Shown here in pieces: positions 34,661 through 47,400 of a DNA stretch of 64,000 nucleotides. The stretch spans positions 21,950,501 to 22,014,500 of the forward strand of contig NC_081413.1 in the NCBI RefSeq assembly GCF_030272615.1, given 5' to 3'. Each line of letters begins with the position of its first letter. The first letter of the stretch is position 1. This stretch comes from Cryptomeria japonica (Eukaryota; Streptophyta; Pinopsida; Cupressales; Cupressaceae). Made by a program: the position numbers and the translations under genes. The notes below the pieces were generated by a model. It saw only the letters and a list, made by a program, of their open reading frames with translations. It did no database searches and was not told where the DNA came from.

Positions 34661-37110
34661 GCATTTTGGATTAGACTACAAGACTCTTATCTGCATTATC
34701 AATAGATGGGGACTTGTTCACACTTAGTTGTCCTTGATTCTATATGAATTCCCTTTGTAAATAGACTCTTTCTCACAAGGTGAATAGTGATTGTCACTAT
34801 TATTTTCCTCCTAAAAAACCCTCAAGGCCCATAATTTCTCCAACTCAACTCTATTTTCTATAATTGTAAATCTTCTTACAAAGACTCTATTCCCAATATC
34901 CTAACAGCATATGTATAAACATAATCTTACCTAAGTTCATTCTATACTAACAATTTCATCATCATTAATTAAATAAATATTATTTATTTAATCTAATATA
35001 ATACTAATTAATAATTTAATTTTATTAACATATTAATTTAGTTCACCACTAATTAATCTAATTCATTATTATCTAATTAAATAATATTATTTATTTAGAC
35101 TAACTCATGTGTGTGTGAAAAGTGGACTAAGAATCTGTATCTGCAAGACACAACACTTCAATCAAGTCATTACATGCATGGTTAGACAGATGTAAATATG
35201 AATATGAAAATCATAGCAAATCGACCCATTGCCTTCTAAAAGATGCAAGTATAAGATTGCTCTCAGATTATCAGCAATGCTGGTAACTAGACAACATCAA
35301 GACGAAGGATTTAATCTATATGAGCATGATGTTAAGCTAGATGGATGCAAGATTAATCTAACAAGATTTAAGCAATATGAATCTAAATGATTTAATCAAT
35401 GTAAAACAATTAATATGCAATATGTCAATGAATCCGAGAGCAAAAACAGTATAATAACAATACATTCTCCAGCCTCTTTTTTTTGAATGAGAGATGAGCC
35501 TGAATTTATAGAAAATTCAGAAAGAAACCAACGGCTAAGATCAAATGATGATGAGCGGTCAAGATTTTCCAAGAGGAAGCACAATCCAGGTGAATTGATG
35601 TGATTGGATGCTTTTATCAGTTTTAAAGGAAATTGAACTAAAATTAAGATTAAATCAAGAAAAAACTGATTTATTATCCATTTCATTCAATTTTAATATT
35701 TAATTGTTTTAATTGCTTTCTTTGAGATTATTTATCAATTTTTAATTTGTTTTTTTCAAGATTATCTCCAATTGATTTCTTTCCTCAAATTTTAATTCTT
35801 TTTTGTCAATTAATTCCTTTTTTGAAGATTTGTGCTCATAATTTTCAATTCCTCTTTCTTGATTTATTTTCGTTTTTGAAGGTTTATGGCAAATTAATTT
35901 ATTTAATTAAATATGCTAGGATATTCAATTAAAATAAATAAGATAATTGTTTAAAATGATTTACCTGGAATGATCTATTAATTAAATAAATATTTAATTA
36001 ATATTGAGTGATTGATTTTGCCATGTGACATTTGATGATTGAAGAATTAATGGTGTGCTCAAGATTGATTTAACTGCCTTTGGTTAAGACCTTGGTGATG
36101 TTATCGAGATTAAGGGCTCATGGTTTAGATGACCATTTTTAGGGTATTACAACTCAATCTCATGCTATTATTTAATTTCACTTTCACCTCACATATTCTC
36201 ACTAATCATTTTTATTAAAATACATAAATAAATCATTTAAATAAATATACATTAACTAATTATCATCTTCTCTCCAATTAAAAAATAAATAAAATAACTA
36301 AATTTATATATTAACTATTTCACCTTCCCATACAAATCTCTTCATCCATTATCCACTTAGAATTTTGAATGACACAATCTTCCTACAATATTCCAAGTTT
36401 CTCTTAGATCCAGAAGAAGTCCTCTCATTCAATATATTTTTGGAAAATTATGAGTGTCTATCATTCCAATAAAAAACTATAAGTGAAAATTCCAAACTTC
36501 TAAGGAAAAATCAGTGTGAATGAGGGACAGAATTCCCACGTTTTGAAACAATTTTGCTTTGTAAACATATCTCAATCCATTGAAACAATGAAATTCATGT
36601 TAGATAATTAAAGTTATTCTTGAATTTCATTTAGTTTCGTTTTTCAGATTTCATTTATTTGAAGGTTATTCTTGAATATGTACTTTAATATTTATTTTTA
36701 ATTGAGAAAGTCTATTTATTAAAAAAAAAATTTATTTTTATTTATATTTATTCTTCTAGTTTTAATTTTTATGCTCACACAAACAATTATCTGTGTCTAA
36801 ATTTGCAATTTGTTAAAATCAACTAGAAAGAACAAGGCAATAAACACATACAACGATCAATAAGTATCCATTTAATAAAAGCAAGAGTTACAGATAATCA
36901 CCAGGTTAATAATACGACAGCATAGTTTTTTATATCCTAACCCAGCATTTAACGTACAATCTTAAAATATCCAGCGGAAGTGTTCCCTGTTCCCTGTAGG
37001 CAGTAGCAAAATGTGCAGCAAATGCCTGTTCATTTCCCAGAAACGCTTGCTCCTTCCTTTGCTTTTTCCAGAGACTATCTAAACTCCATAAACCAAAACC
37101 TAACCCCTAA
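34661..37110. other. AT-rich DNA downstream of the membrane-protein gene, no gene seen
   Basis: Includes a run of taattaaataaatatt-type sequence (34960-35095; also 35975-36005) and T-rich repeats (35700-35900). AATAAA on the minus strand near 36730-36750 could serve as a distal poly(A) signal for the 37281-39731 gene. Nothing else is supported. Confidence 0.45.
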
Positions 37111-37174
37111 TTCCCATATTCCCCAATCTAAAAACAGAACAGTTCCCATATTCCCCAATCTAAAAACAGAACAG
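37111..37174 (-). repeat. Perfect 32-bp tandem duplication in probable 3' UTR
   Basis: 37111-37142 and 37143-37174 are identical (ttcccatattccccaatcta and 12 more bases). It lies about 110 bp past the stop codon of the minus-strand gene, so it is probably within its 3' UTR. A plus-strand open frame here is incidental. Confidence 0.9.
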
Positions 37175-37280
37175 TTCTACTCCAAAACAGAGCAGTTGAC
37201 AAACAGCTAATCACTGAAAGAAAAAAAAAGAATAAAACATCCTTAAAAAGGCTGAAACTGCTAGCCAAATAAGCAGACAT

Positions 37281-39731
37281 CTATGCCGACTGAAATGTTT
37301 GAGACCTTTCCATCCTAGCAAAATTGTGTCTTGCCAATGAGGTTACAAAGGATTGAGTATCTTCATCCTGACTCCATTTTAATTTCCATCTCAATTTTTC
37401 AGTTACGCCCTTCACTTTCCCAGCAATGCCTGCAAACCTTAAAATGCTTTCTTCATCGTAGAGAGATCCATGTTTCTTGCAATCCTCCATTATAACACCC
37501 ACCGCTTTCACTGTGCAAGACCCTATCACATCTGCCAACATACCTTGCAAATTATCAAGGATCACGTCCATATTAGAAAACTGATCATTTATGTATAATC
37601 CTAGCATGCATAAGTTATAAGCTGCCATTATTTCAATCCACTTTCTTGACTGGTACAGGTTGGCTATTTGTTTTGCTGTCTCAAAAAGATCCTCCATTGC
37701 TTCTTTGGCTGCTGCAGGTGTCCTCTCAACAGGTCTGTTGACTGGTAGATAGTGATCAAGCCATTTATGTGTCTTTTCTAGGCGTTGGAAGAGATTGTTT
37801 GCTTCCTTACTGATTTCAACTGCTTCACCATTGGAAATTTCAATTAGGTCCATAACATCCCATGCTTGAGAGCACGCTTCTATAACTGAATGTATCATAT
37901 TATCTGCATCAGCTCCATCCCGAGTAAATGGTGACAGTTTAATGATGACAGCAACTATTGAGACTGATGTCATTTTCCAAGAACACTTCTGCATATTGAA
38001 TTCCCTTTCCACATCCAACTGCCTTTCTACCTTCAATCTGATATGAGGACCAATCTGGAACCTCGCACATCTTTCACCAGAGAAATCTGTCGTAGACTTG
38101 TCCCTTAACAAGGATATCAAATCATTGCAGTTTTTCCCCTCTTCTTCGCCTTTCTTCATCTGTTCCCTTATTTCCTGTATTGAGTCTCTGTTGGCCATCC
38201 ATATTCCAGCAGGATTTTCACCCTGCATGACTACCAATGATTTTAAATATTTGGTAAATTCAGACTCATCCCCCAGCAGAATTTCTCTGTGGCTGTTACT
38301 TGTAGACAGATTGCAGAATTCATTGTATGCTGAACCTAACAAATGCTTAGCCATATATTTGTTGGAGAAGAAAAAGTGTGCTAATAACCAACATATTTTG
38401 CTGAGAAAGATGGAGAACATCTCAAGGTAATGAAGCACATAAAGTAATTTATGAAATCTCATTAATCTGAATAGCCTCATCATCCATTTTTTGAGAATTG
38501 TGTCACTATCTTCTCCATGGTTATTGAAGCTATCTATAAAGTCGAGCAAATGACTTTTCCAAAAATTCTCGATCCGAAAATATTCTGCTAGACTGGATAG
38601 TTGCCATTCCGGTCCTTTTGTGTAGAACACGACCGCTGTGATGCATCTCCAATATATGATAATGGATCCCATTACAATCACCAGGCAACGAACCACGAAC
38701 CAAATGTCTAGAAAAGTTCCAGCAAGTCCATCAATTGTAAAGCGTATGACTCCAAAAATCAAAATTCCATTGCAAATGGTAATGACAAGTGCTATGGATG
38801 AAGTGAGAATCGATCTGGCTATTATATATTGAGGATCGGCAGTGCGAGCTATAAATAATGACTGACATGCTCGTTCTTCAACCTTTCCCCATATTGACTG
38901 GGGTGTGAAATTTTGAGCAAAAGTCAAGGTGGATATTTTATGAGACCAAGTTTTACGAATACTAAAACTAGCCAGAGCAGCAGAGACTAAAACAAGGACT
39001 AGAACTGTCAATGATACTAACATAAGAAGGTTGCACACAAATACAAACCAAAAAAGGCTTGGAGAAGACTCCTTGGAAAAAATCTTACTAATCAGAAATG
39101 TTTCGTAAGAAATATGGAAGAGAGAAAGGAAAGAGCTTATCAGTAGCGCTGCCATGTCACTCCAGAATTTAGGGGAGAGAGGGCGTGCTACTCCAGGCAA
39201 CAAACAACCCATCAACACAAACATAGAGACTCTCCCACACAAAACTGACACCCAATTACTGTAGAAAATTAACAAACTGAAATATTCAAAGATAAATTTA
39301 AACAGTTTACTCAGATCTTCGGGATCAACGGAACTCATGAATTTACTCAGATATTCGGATTCAATGGAACTGTTGAGCAGTGAATCAACTAAAGTCGACA
39401 TAGGCTTAGGCAACTCTATGCTTTCTATTACTTTGATATTTACCTGGATCTGGTTTCTTTCAGAGACGACATCGTTAGGAAAATTGAAGGAATTGTTGAG
39501 GAGTGGTAGGAATTGAATAACAAGCGCACCCACAACTAAAGAACCTGCTGGGATCCAATGTCTTCTTTTCTTGATCGCGCTCCATGCAGCCTCTCCAATG
39601 AAAATAATTGGAAGGAACCCCAAAAATAACTTACCCAATTTGAAAATGACAAAGACAAAACAATTAGAAGTCGAATACAGGGAGCAAATATTCTCACTAC
39701 CAGTGAGAAAATCGAAAACTGATGTAGCCAT
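37281..39731 (-). CDS. Polytopic membrane protein, 816 residues, family not recognised
   Basis: Only long intact gene in the window; single exon, stop TAG at 37281-37283. The open frame reaches 39800, but its first codons lack ATG and an in-frame TAA lies just upstream. The first in-frame ATG is at 39731 (MATSVFDFLTGSENICS, with G at +4), which I take as the start. The N-terminal half has about seven to eight hydrophobic segments: residues 24-45, 60-78, 146-178, 192-216, 225-256, 306-330 and 340-370, then one near 425-465. The loop at 80-140 is acidic/Ser-rich. A KGPEWQLSSLAEYF motif follows the segment at 340-370. The last 350 residues look soluble, helical and charged, ending FVTSLARHNFARMERSQTFQSA. 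No catalytic or transporter signature is recognised. It probably sits in a membrane with a large cytosolic tail. Intactness amid decayed repeats suggests selection. A pseudogene with a recent origin is less likely. Confidence 0.85.
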   Translation of the reverse strand: MATSVFDFLTGSENICSLYSTSNCFVFVIFKLGKLFLGFLPIIFIGEAAWSAIKKRRHWIPAGSLVVGALVIQFLPLLNNSFNFPNDVVSERNQIQVNIKVIESIELPKPMSTLVDSLLNSSIESEYLSKFMSSVDPEDLSKLFKFIFEYFSLLIFYSNWVSVLCGRVSMFVLMGCLLPGVARPLSPKFWSDMAALLISSFLSLFHISYETFLISKIFSKESSPSLFWFVFVCNLLMLVSLTVLVLVLVSAALASFSIRKTWSHKISTLTFAQNFTPQSIWGKVEERACQSLFIARTADPQYIIARSILTSSIALVITICNGILIFGVIRFTIDGLAGTFLDIWFVVRCLVIVMGSIIIYWRCITAVVFYTKGPEWQLSSLAEYFRIENFWKSHLLDFIDSFNNHGEDSDTILKKWMMRLFRLMRFHKLLYVLHYLEMFSIFLSKICWLLAHFFFSNKYMAKHLLGSAYNEFCNLSTSNSHREILLGDESEFTKYLKSLVVMQGENPAGIWMANRDSIQEIREQMKKGEEEGKNCNDLISLLRDKSTTDFSGERCARFQIGPHIRLKVERQLDVEREFNMQKCSWKMTSVSIVAVIIKLSPFTRDGADADNMIHSVIEACSQAWDVMDLIEISNGEAVEISKEANNLFQRLEKTHKWLDHYLPVNRPVERTPAAAKEAMEDLFETAKQIANLYQSRKWIEIMAAYNLCMLGLYINDQFSNMDVILDNLQGMLADVIGSCTVKAVGVIMEDCKKHGSLYDEESILRFAGIAGKVKGVTEKLRWKLKWSQDEDTQSFVTSLARHNFARMERSQTFQSA

Positions 39732-39984
39732 AATAGAGGCAAAATATTGCAAGATGCAACACAACCACCTCACTGCATATGGTTTTGAGAGAATATGCAA
39801 GCATTAAAAATCAAGATGGACACTGATCGAGTTTCTGGGTGGTTTGTGAAAGTGGGTTCTTTATCAGTTCAATTTCCTTCATAGTACCACAAAAACCGCG
39901 TGACTGATATTTGATGGTTTGTGGACCAGGAGGAATATACTTTTTACTATGAATATTGTCACAAAAGATATCTTCGTTAGGCGA

Positions 39985-40255
39985 AGAGTACCAATAGATA
40001 ACATAGTTCCAATAACCATCACCTTATTGTCATGTTGACCCCCCAATAGTTGTCATAGTGAAAACACCATTAATAAATTTGTTTTGTACCAATAGCCGAT
40101 CATTTTTTGTAATTAATTGGTCCATTTGTGCACAACTATTGGAACATTTGTCCCATTTGTGTACCACTATTGGATCATTTGTGCACCACTATTGGGACAT
40201 TTGTCAACAAGTACTAGTGATTTTGAGTTGACGGTTACTGGAACATCTTTAGTTA
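39985..40255. repeat. Foldback/MITE-like element with repeated CCAAT motifs
   Basis: gttccaataaccatca (40006-40021) and tgacggttactggaac (40223-40238) are inverted with 14 of 16 matches. Weaker pairing may extend outward (taccaatag with ggtatcag). Inside, ccaatag or its complement ctattgg recurs about seven times (near 39991, 40043, 40090, 40138, 40169 and 40191, plus attgg at 40116), with catttgtgcaccactattgg-type tandem units at 40122-40200. It lies 250-520 bp upstream of the ATG of the minus-strand gene. Confidence 0.45.
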
Positions 40256-42404
40256 GGTATCAGGGGACACTTTGAAATGTGCACTTTTTGACCTTTATGC
40301 GCATAACTGATTTGACAGCGTGCATCGTTACTACCCAGAACCCAGATCAATAGCTATAAGTAGTTAAGTCGCATACGAAGACAACTAAAAAAAAAAAATC
40401 AAAATCCGATATACCGTTTAAAATCTGTGGGTGCGCGAAGTTAGCTATGACGACCACTGGTGCTCTTCCCCTAGACTTTAAGGACAGATTTGACATATAT
40501 GCAAAATGTGTGAGCATAGACAAGAAACGTGAACTGTTTGATAGATTTAAGTCTTTTTTGCGTTCCTCCTTTTTTTTGCATATAAAGAAATCTTGGTAAA
40601 TTTGTTTTAAATTTTGTTCTCTAGTGTTTTTATTTATTTTTTATTTCTGGAATCTGGAAGAATTAGAGGATAATTATAAATAGTTTGCTCAAAGTATTAT
40701 TTTTTACTTCTAAAATTTTCATATTTATAAAGAACCCTTAACATAGTTTTATTTCAGTTTTTTCAAATGAAGAAAAATATTGCTTGATGCGCTTAGTTTA
40801 TTAAAGAATTTTTTTTATAATTTATTACAAATTATATTATTTAAAATATATGTGCTTTATATTTTAAAATATATACATTTATTATTAATAATAATTATTA
40901 AGTATTATTAAATTAATAAAATACACCTTTCAAATTAGGTTTATTGCAAGCATCACCCAAAATAAAGATTAATCCTCACACACTTGTACTTCCTCAATTT
41001 TCATTGTTGGTCATAAAGAGTTTTGAGAATATAATTTGTTTATTGACTTAATCTATTGTTTTTATAGCTACTAAGATACCATTTTTTATTAATATAAATA
41101 TTTATTTAAAACTCGGTGCTCCCTTACTAAAGATAACCTAGAAATTTCATGTTTTTTAATTCTATCAAAGGTTGGATGTAGTCCTTTATAGATTTTTTTT
41201 GATATACAAATAATATATTTTTGTGTACAATCTATGTTAGTTTGATTTCAATTATAGTATGAATTCTTTTATTGTTTTCATATTTAGGCTCAACTTTTAA
41301 ATCTCCTTTTTTAATTTTGGATTTATTCATGGTTTCAAGAAATTGTTAATTTATTGGGATGCTTCCTAGTTACAAACATAAATACATCTAATTAACAAAT
41401 AAAAAAATTTCTTGCATCCTTGTTGATTTTGATATTTTGTATGAGTTTTACATTGACATTTCTTTGAAAGTAGTAGACCATACCTAAACATGGTATTTAT
41501 TCTAATTGTATGTTATTGCATTACTAGAAGTATTAGATTTTAGTTCAAATTAATATTAAATGCACAAGTATAGATGAAAATTAGATAGTCAAAATTAATG
41601 GGGAAAAGATGTTGTTCCCCAGAATTTTATTATTAATAGTCTATTATTTCCTTCTTTGAGTTACTTGATGGTTTGAATGCTAACTCTATATCATTGAACT
41701 ATAAGAAAATTTGTTATAACCTCCTACTATGTAGAAAGATTCATCCCTTATTAAATGTGAATCGAATCCACCTTCTATGGGGGTTATTTTGGGCCACATC
41801 TCTTTGAAATATGAAAGATCCTAACTACCTCTTATAGATCCAAATGATGAGTGAAATAAAGCACAATAGATTATTATGAAAAGAAAAGAAAAAAAATAGA
41901 CACAATCAAATACAGTTTTGATCTAGACAATATGCTTTATCATTCCTATGTTACAATGGCTCTAATGTTTTATGGCCTATGTGTGAGGTATAAATGATTT
42001 CCTTGCATGCCATAGTTTTATTGGTTTAATGTCTATCTTATATAGTGTCTAGATGCTCCACATTCAATTTCTTGCTTTCATTATTTAAATAGAGATGTGA
42101 CTCCCTATAACCTTATTCATTAATTAAAATTGTATTTTTAGCAATATTACTAAAGATTAATCATATAATCATATTTATCATAGCAAAGATTAAGAAAATA
42201 AATTATAGTGCACCCTTGAAAAAGTGGTAAAAAATTAGCAAAGAAATAATTAATATTAGTAACATTTCATTTGTAATACATCTATGAGCTAATACTATTT
42301 GATGATATTATTTAAGAAATAATATTATGATAATTCTCTTATGGAATGGTGATATTGAGGGGGTTACTAGAATGAATTATCTAATATTTGATTTTAGAGG
42401 TGTT
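40256..42404. other. AT-rich intergenic DNA, no gene seen
   Basis: A less AT-rich stretch at 40256-40470 (tgcgcataactgatttgaca, aaaatccgatataccg) looks like a decayed repeat, but I cannot name it. The remainder is AT-rich without coding signal. Confidence 0.45.
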
Positions 42405-42755
42405 TTTGAATAATAAAGAAACAAATAAGAGTGTTGACCCTATACAAAGACAAGCCAAAAAGGCTACAAACAACTGATCAAGAACAAACCTCTGAAAACA
42501 AGGGCCAAAATAACCCACTTACAACACATAAGTAGAGCAAATAATAATCCACATCAAGGGTGGGTGGAAGTTTCACCCACAAATCAAGGAAGAGTTTGGA
42601 AAGAAGAGGAAGAGCGATCTTTCCTTTATTGATGAGCAACAATCCACAAAATACTATCATTTCGAACACCAACACAAGGGGGAGCATGAGGAATCCCCTT
42701 AGTGAGACTGCCAACACCAGTAGGATGTTGACTAGGCGATAGACTAACAAAATAA
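42405..42755 (-). mobile_element. 5'-truncated LINE-like 3' end
   Basis: The minus strand has a G/T-rich 3' UTR style (ttgtttgtagcctttttggct, then gtttctttattattcaaaaa as a tail) typical of plant LINEs. The upstream part has an open frame (42478-42750), probably incidental. No clear TSD was found, so moderate to low confidence. Confidence 0.4.
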
Positions 42756-45430
42756 TCTTAATTTTAAGATTTCATAATTTTTTATAACCTCTGTTAGACA
42801 AGTAAATAAAAAAAAAAATAGTGATTCTGCTCCGTCAAATATTAAGCACTTGATTCGAAACCTATAGCTAGAGTGATATATACTCATTGATAAGATGAGA
42901 TGTATACACATGATTAAGGAACTAATTAAAAAAACAAGCTTGACTTCATGTAATTATATCAGCAAGTGTTATAATAAATGATACCATTATGATAATGATC
43001 TAATATGATTACAATAGCAATTAAGATTAGTAAGACTGAAATAGACAAATGAAGGAGCATAGGATCAATGGTCTATTAGGAAGAAACAAACATTAATTTA
43101 CTAAACATTGACACAATGAATGATGTCATGAGATTGTGATTAGGGTATTAATAAAGAAATAATTTTATTTAGCAAAAGCAGAGATCACCATATTGACAAT
43201 AATAATGGAATAAAATTGAGTAAAGGGGAATGATTATGAAATTGATATAATTAGATTAATAATAATTAACAATTTAATGGAAGACTTGAAGGGACAACAA
43301 CTAGTAAGAAAGAGACACCTCCTTATGAAACATGGCCACCTCCTTTGTAAGCAAGGATGACTCTACATATCGACTTCAAGGATATATAATGATTATACAT
43401 TTAAGAAGAAGGAATCATGAAAAGGAACTCGGATAAATATACCTTCAGTTTATAATAACAACTATTGTCAAGCATTAAAGGAGATTAGGGAAAAAGATGC
43501 TGAGTTTGCATCAAAGAAGAAATCAAACTTAAATACTATCATTATCATAACAACATATTTGTATATTGTAGCTTACTTATGATCATATTCTTATTTACAT
43601 TTATGATATGTTATGTTTGCAATCTATTAGGAATGATGATCAAATATATATAACTATAATATAAATTATTATATTTATTTGAGTATCAAGATGTATAAAG
43701 AAGTATTGTCAATAATATTTGCATTTGTTAATAATAGGGAGATTAGATTTATACTTGATTGTATTTATGTATATATGCATTCATAATAAATGAAAGATTA
43801 TTATATTAATGGTATGGTATTTAATAATTCGTTGTTTCCTTCAAGAAGATAGGTTGGTGTGTGTAGGGAGAGGCAGAGTAAATCTTCACAAGATAGGTAA
43901 TCCCAAGATGGGGTATGGACGAATTCCTAAAACCTTGAGGGAGCCTACTTGTAGACTGGTTTCCAAGTGCCCTATGACAACAAATTCTCATCCTCCTTCA
44001 AGGTTAGGAAAGAAGTAAGGATGAGGTCTAAATTTAATAATTCTTAATTGTATTATGAATAATTAATTATTCTCTACTTTCAATAATCTAATGAAGGAAT
44101 GAGAAGGGATGATAATGTATGTTTAATTATGGGAAACATGCTTACTCCTAGTAAGGGACATTACATAGCATTAGCCACACTAAATATGCGACCTACATTC
44201 TCCCAATAGATTTCTCTTTGCAAACAGTTTATATTTCTTTTATGTTTAAATAAACCTTATTGATGCAAGACATGGTTCTCCCACTCTGCCTACCAACTTA
44301 GAAATCAAAAAACACACAACATAAAACAAAGGCTCTATTTCCATTCAATTGCTAATTGCAAACTAAAAACAAAAGTAGTTTATTTCCAAATCAATCACAT
44401 GGACGTGCAAAAAATTTTGTGATCACATGGCCTTTCAGAAGCCTCCCTCCCTCTACATTATTTACCTATCTAATCTTCACATTCTTAGTTTTCAAACTTT
44501 ACAGCTCCTCAAATCTCCCTTTACTGTAGCCCTTCTCTTCCTTTGGGATAATCCTTACTACATAGCCACAATGTTATCTACCATTTATTAATCAACTCCT
44601 TCAAAATTTTAGGTTCAATCTAAACAGTGGGGTCTTTGAATATGAATTCAATAGGTTAGTTGGGTCATCTATTTTATTATACATCACTCATTAATTAGCC
44701 ACTTGCTTGTATCTTTTTTGTTGGCATTCTTAATCATATATAATTTGATTGCTTTTATTTGTTTCTATTTTTATTAAACTTTTTAAATAATATTTTTTAA
44801 AATTGGAGAAAGATAATTACACATACAATTCACATTCAAATGTGTATTTTTTAGTTTATATTTGTGCAACTTATTCTTTCTAAAAATTGTAGACGGATTA
44901 TTTTTTGTGATCACATATAACATCCAAAGATGAGATACCAAAATTTAGACAAAAAATGAGTCATCAACTAAATATAAATCGATAAATATTAATTTATGCT
45001 AAATGTTTTACCCTTAATTTTATGGAATGACTTTATTGGTCTCAAAAAAATGAGCAATTGAATATAAGTTTTGGTTTAGCTTTGTCATACTCTAGAATCA
45101 CTTAAATAAATGCTAGCTACTTGATATAGGATATCATAATGAATAGTTGGAAGAGGACATATGACCAAATGTAAATGAAATAATTTCTTAACTTTTAAGC
45201 TTCACATTTTTTTAAAACATCTCATACTTTCTAAAATGATTTGTTATGAATATTATTTATTCAAAAAGATTGAAAGATTTATTAAATATTAATCAACTTA
45301 GAACCATCACAAATAATTCTTACTACATAACCACACTATTATCAGCGTTGACTATAATTGTATAAAACAAAATTTTAAGCCCCACTGCCAAAGCATTAAG
45401 AAGTTAAATGTTCTAATCCCTGGTAACACT
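42756..45430. other. AT-rich intergenic DNA, no gene seen
   Basis: No sustained frame. A small open frame at 43809-44018 lies in slightly less AT-rich DNA that could be an old LTR fragment. Not supported further. Confidence 0.45.
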
Positions 45431-45464
45431 AATTAAGGCTTCCCAATGTTTAATTACCGAGGAG

Positions 45465-47400
45465 ATGGAGCCTAATTTGGATAACTCATGTCATGTTCCC
45501 ACTTTTACATCCACGATCATGGCTACCACTACACAAAATGTCATACCTACAAGTGTTAGTCAAGGGGGAAACTCCTCTAATCATAATTATTTCATCCCTC
45601 CTATGAGTCTTCCATTTTTTACCCACTCTTCTTCCATACCTACCTATCATAGTGTTCCACCTCCTTATTCTCAACCCCCACCTTCTTACAACGATATCCC
45701 TCCTTATTCTCAACTCTTTCCTTAATACAACAATGTTACTCCTCCTTCTCAATCCAACATTTGCAATTTCAATTCATCTACTGAAGCTACCATCAATAGT
45801 CTAGCCCAAATAGTGTCTTCCTTACAACAACAACTAGCTTCCATGAATCAATCTAAGTATAATGTGCCCACATTTGATGTAGAGAGCCCATTATCTAATG
45901 CCATTTTTTGTGTTGTCCCTCCTAAACATGTGGAAGTCCCTTAATTGGAGATTTATAATGGAAAAGTTGTCCCTTGACTCATGTTAAAATATTCCAAACT
46001 TTGTGTAGTGACTTTGTTCATGACCAAAGACTTTTAGCTAAATTGTTTACTAGAACACCAGGGGATAAAGCTTTGCAATGGTATTGTTCTTTTCCTCCTC
46101 ATTCTATTACTTCTTTCAACAATTGGATAATGCTTTCATTCAAAAGTTTAACAATAATATTGGTCCTAAGATTACTTTGACTAATTTGATGCATTGTAAA
46201 TAAAGTGTTAAAGAAAAAGTGACCGATTTTATTGGTAGATATAAACATTTGTATTCTCAAATTTCTTTTCCTATGCCTGATCAAGATATTAAAAAGATTT
46301 TTAGTGCTAATTTGGAAAAAGATATTAGAGATAAACTTCTCTTTTCTGAGTTTACTTCCTTTATGCAGTTGTGCACTGTACTTCACAATTATCAACTTAC
46401 CGTGAGTCAATTGGAACAATCCTTTTCAGTGGCTTCGAATGATAAAAGTGAAAGTGCTCAACAACCTTTTGTGAAGTTCAAACCGAATAAGGGATTCATC
46501 AGATTTAATGACAACAACAACATTAGTAGCAACCACAACAGGCGTGCCTCCTTTGTCCAAATACTTTAGAAAATAATTCACTCATCTTAATGAATCCTTG
46601 CATAGTATTATGGAACAACTGTTACAAAGGAATGTGTTAAAGTTTCCCCATATTAAACCAATTGATACAACTAAGCCTTTGTCACCTTCCTTTGATTCCA
46701 AAGTTTTTTACCAATACCACCATTAACTTGGTCATGAAAATAAAAAGTGTTATTCCTTGAGAAGTAAAATTCAAGACTTGATTGATAACAATACCATATC
46801 TGTGGCTAGTGTGAATGACAAAGGAAATAAATTAGTAGCTCCTCCTAATCAAAATCTTCAAATTTTCACTTATCATGTACCTTCCCATTCCACTAATGTG
46901 ATTGAGACTGATCATATTGCCTTCTCTCCCGATGACCTTATCCTTGAGTCTAATAATGTGGTGAACCTTATTTATAAACCCTAACCTCCTAAAGACTTAT
47001 GCATCACATTTTATTCTAGTGAGACTATTGAAGCACCCGATGGCCCACTTTACATTACTGTGAAAATCAGAGGCATACCTTCTTGAGGGCTTCTTACTGA
47101 TCTGAATTGCATGGTTAATGTTGGCACTAAATGTTTAGATGTTGTCTTTGCTATTATTCCTAGATTCGATCAATTTTGTGTGAAGTTGGGACATCATTGG
47201 CTCTCTTCCATGAAAGTGATCACTTCTATTGTTCATAAATGTTTCAAATTTCCTCATCATGGTAAAATTATAATTATTAATCATATTATATACCACCCTA
47301 TGGTGAGGCATGGAGATTTTTGTGTTGATTATTTTTGTTCTGAACAATTCCAACCTATGGATAATTACACAAAGATGGTGTCGAAAAAAGAGGTATAGGT
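45465..47400 (+). pseudogene. Ty3/gypsy gag-protease remnant, unit 1
   Basis: A Pro/Ser/Tyr-rich N-terminus (SVPPPYSQPPPSYNDIPPYS) precedes a retrotransposon gag domain. Its frames read AKLFTRTPGDKALQWYCSFP, then VKEKVTDFIGRYKHLYSQIS and LEKDIRDKLLFSEFTSFMQL (46030-46400). Near 46710 YQYHH.LGHENKKC is a CxYHxxxGHxxxxC knuckle whose first Cys is Tyr. Around 47040-47130 DGPLYITVKIRGIPS and LLTDLNCMVNVGTKCLD match the approach to, and site region of, a gypsy aspartic protease, with the active-site triad not intact. Several stops (for example 45722, 45942) and frame changes are present; RT, RNase H and integrase are absent. The upstream end is cut at the duplication boundary. Confidence 0.8.

Noticed and set aside
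37013-37210. 65-codon plus-strand frame after the membrane-protein gene
   Set aside because: It is spanned by a 32-bp perfect duplication in the likely 3' UTR of the opposite-strand gene, with no other coding sign.
39732-39800. Extending the membrane-protein gene upstream to 39800 (839 codons)
   Set aside because: The codon at 39800 is TTG, preceded directly by an in-frame TAA; the first in-frame ATG is at 39731.
45486-45752. 88-codon Arg-rich minus-strand frame (also 56441-56707)
   Set aside because: It is the antisense of the gag N-terminus; its Arg-richness mirrors the Pro/Ser/Tyr codons of the real strand.
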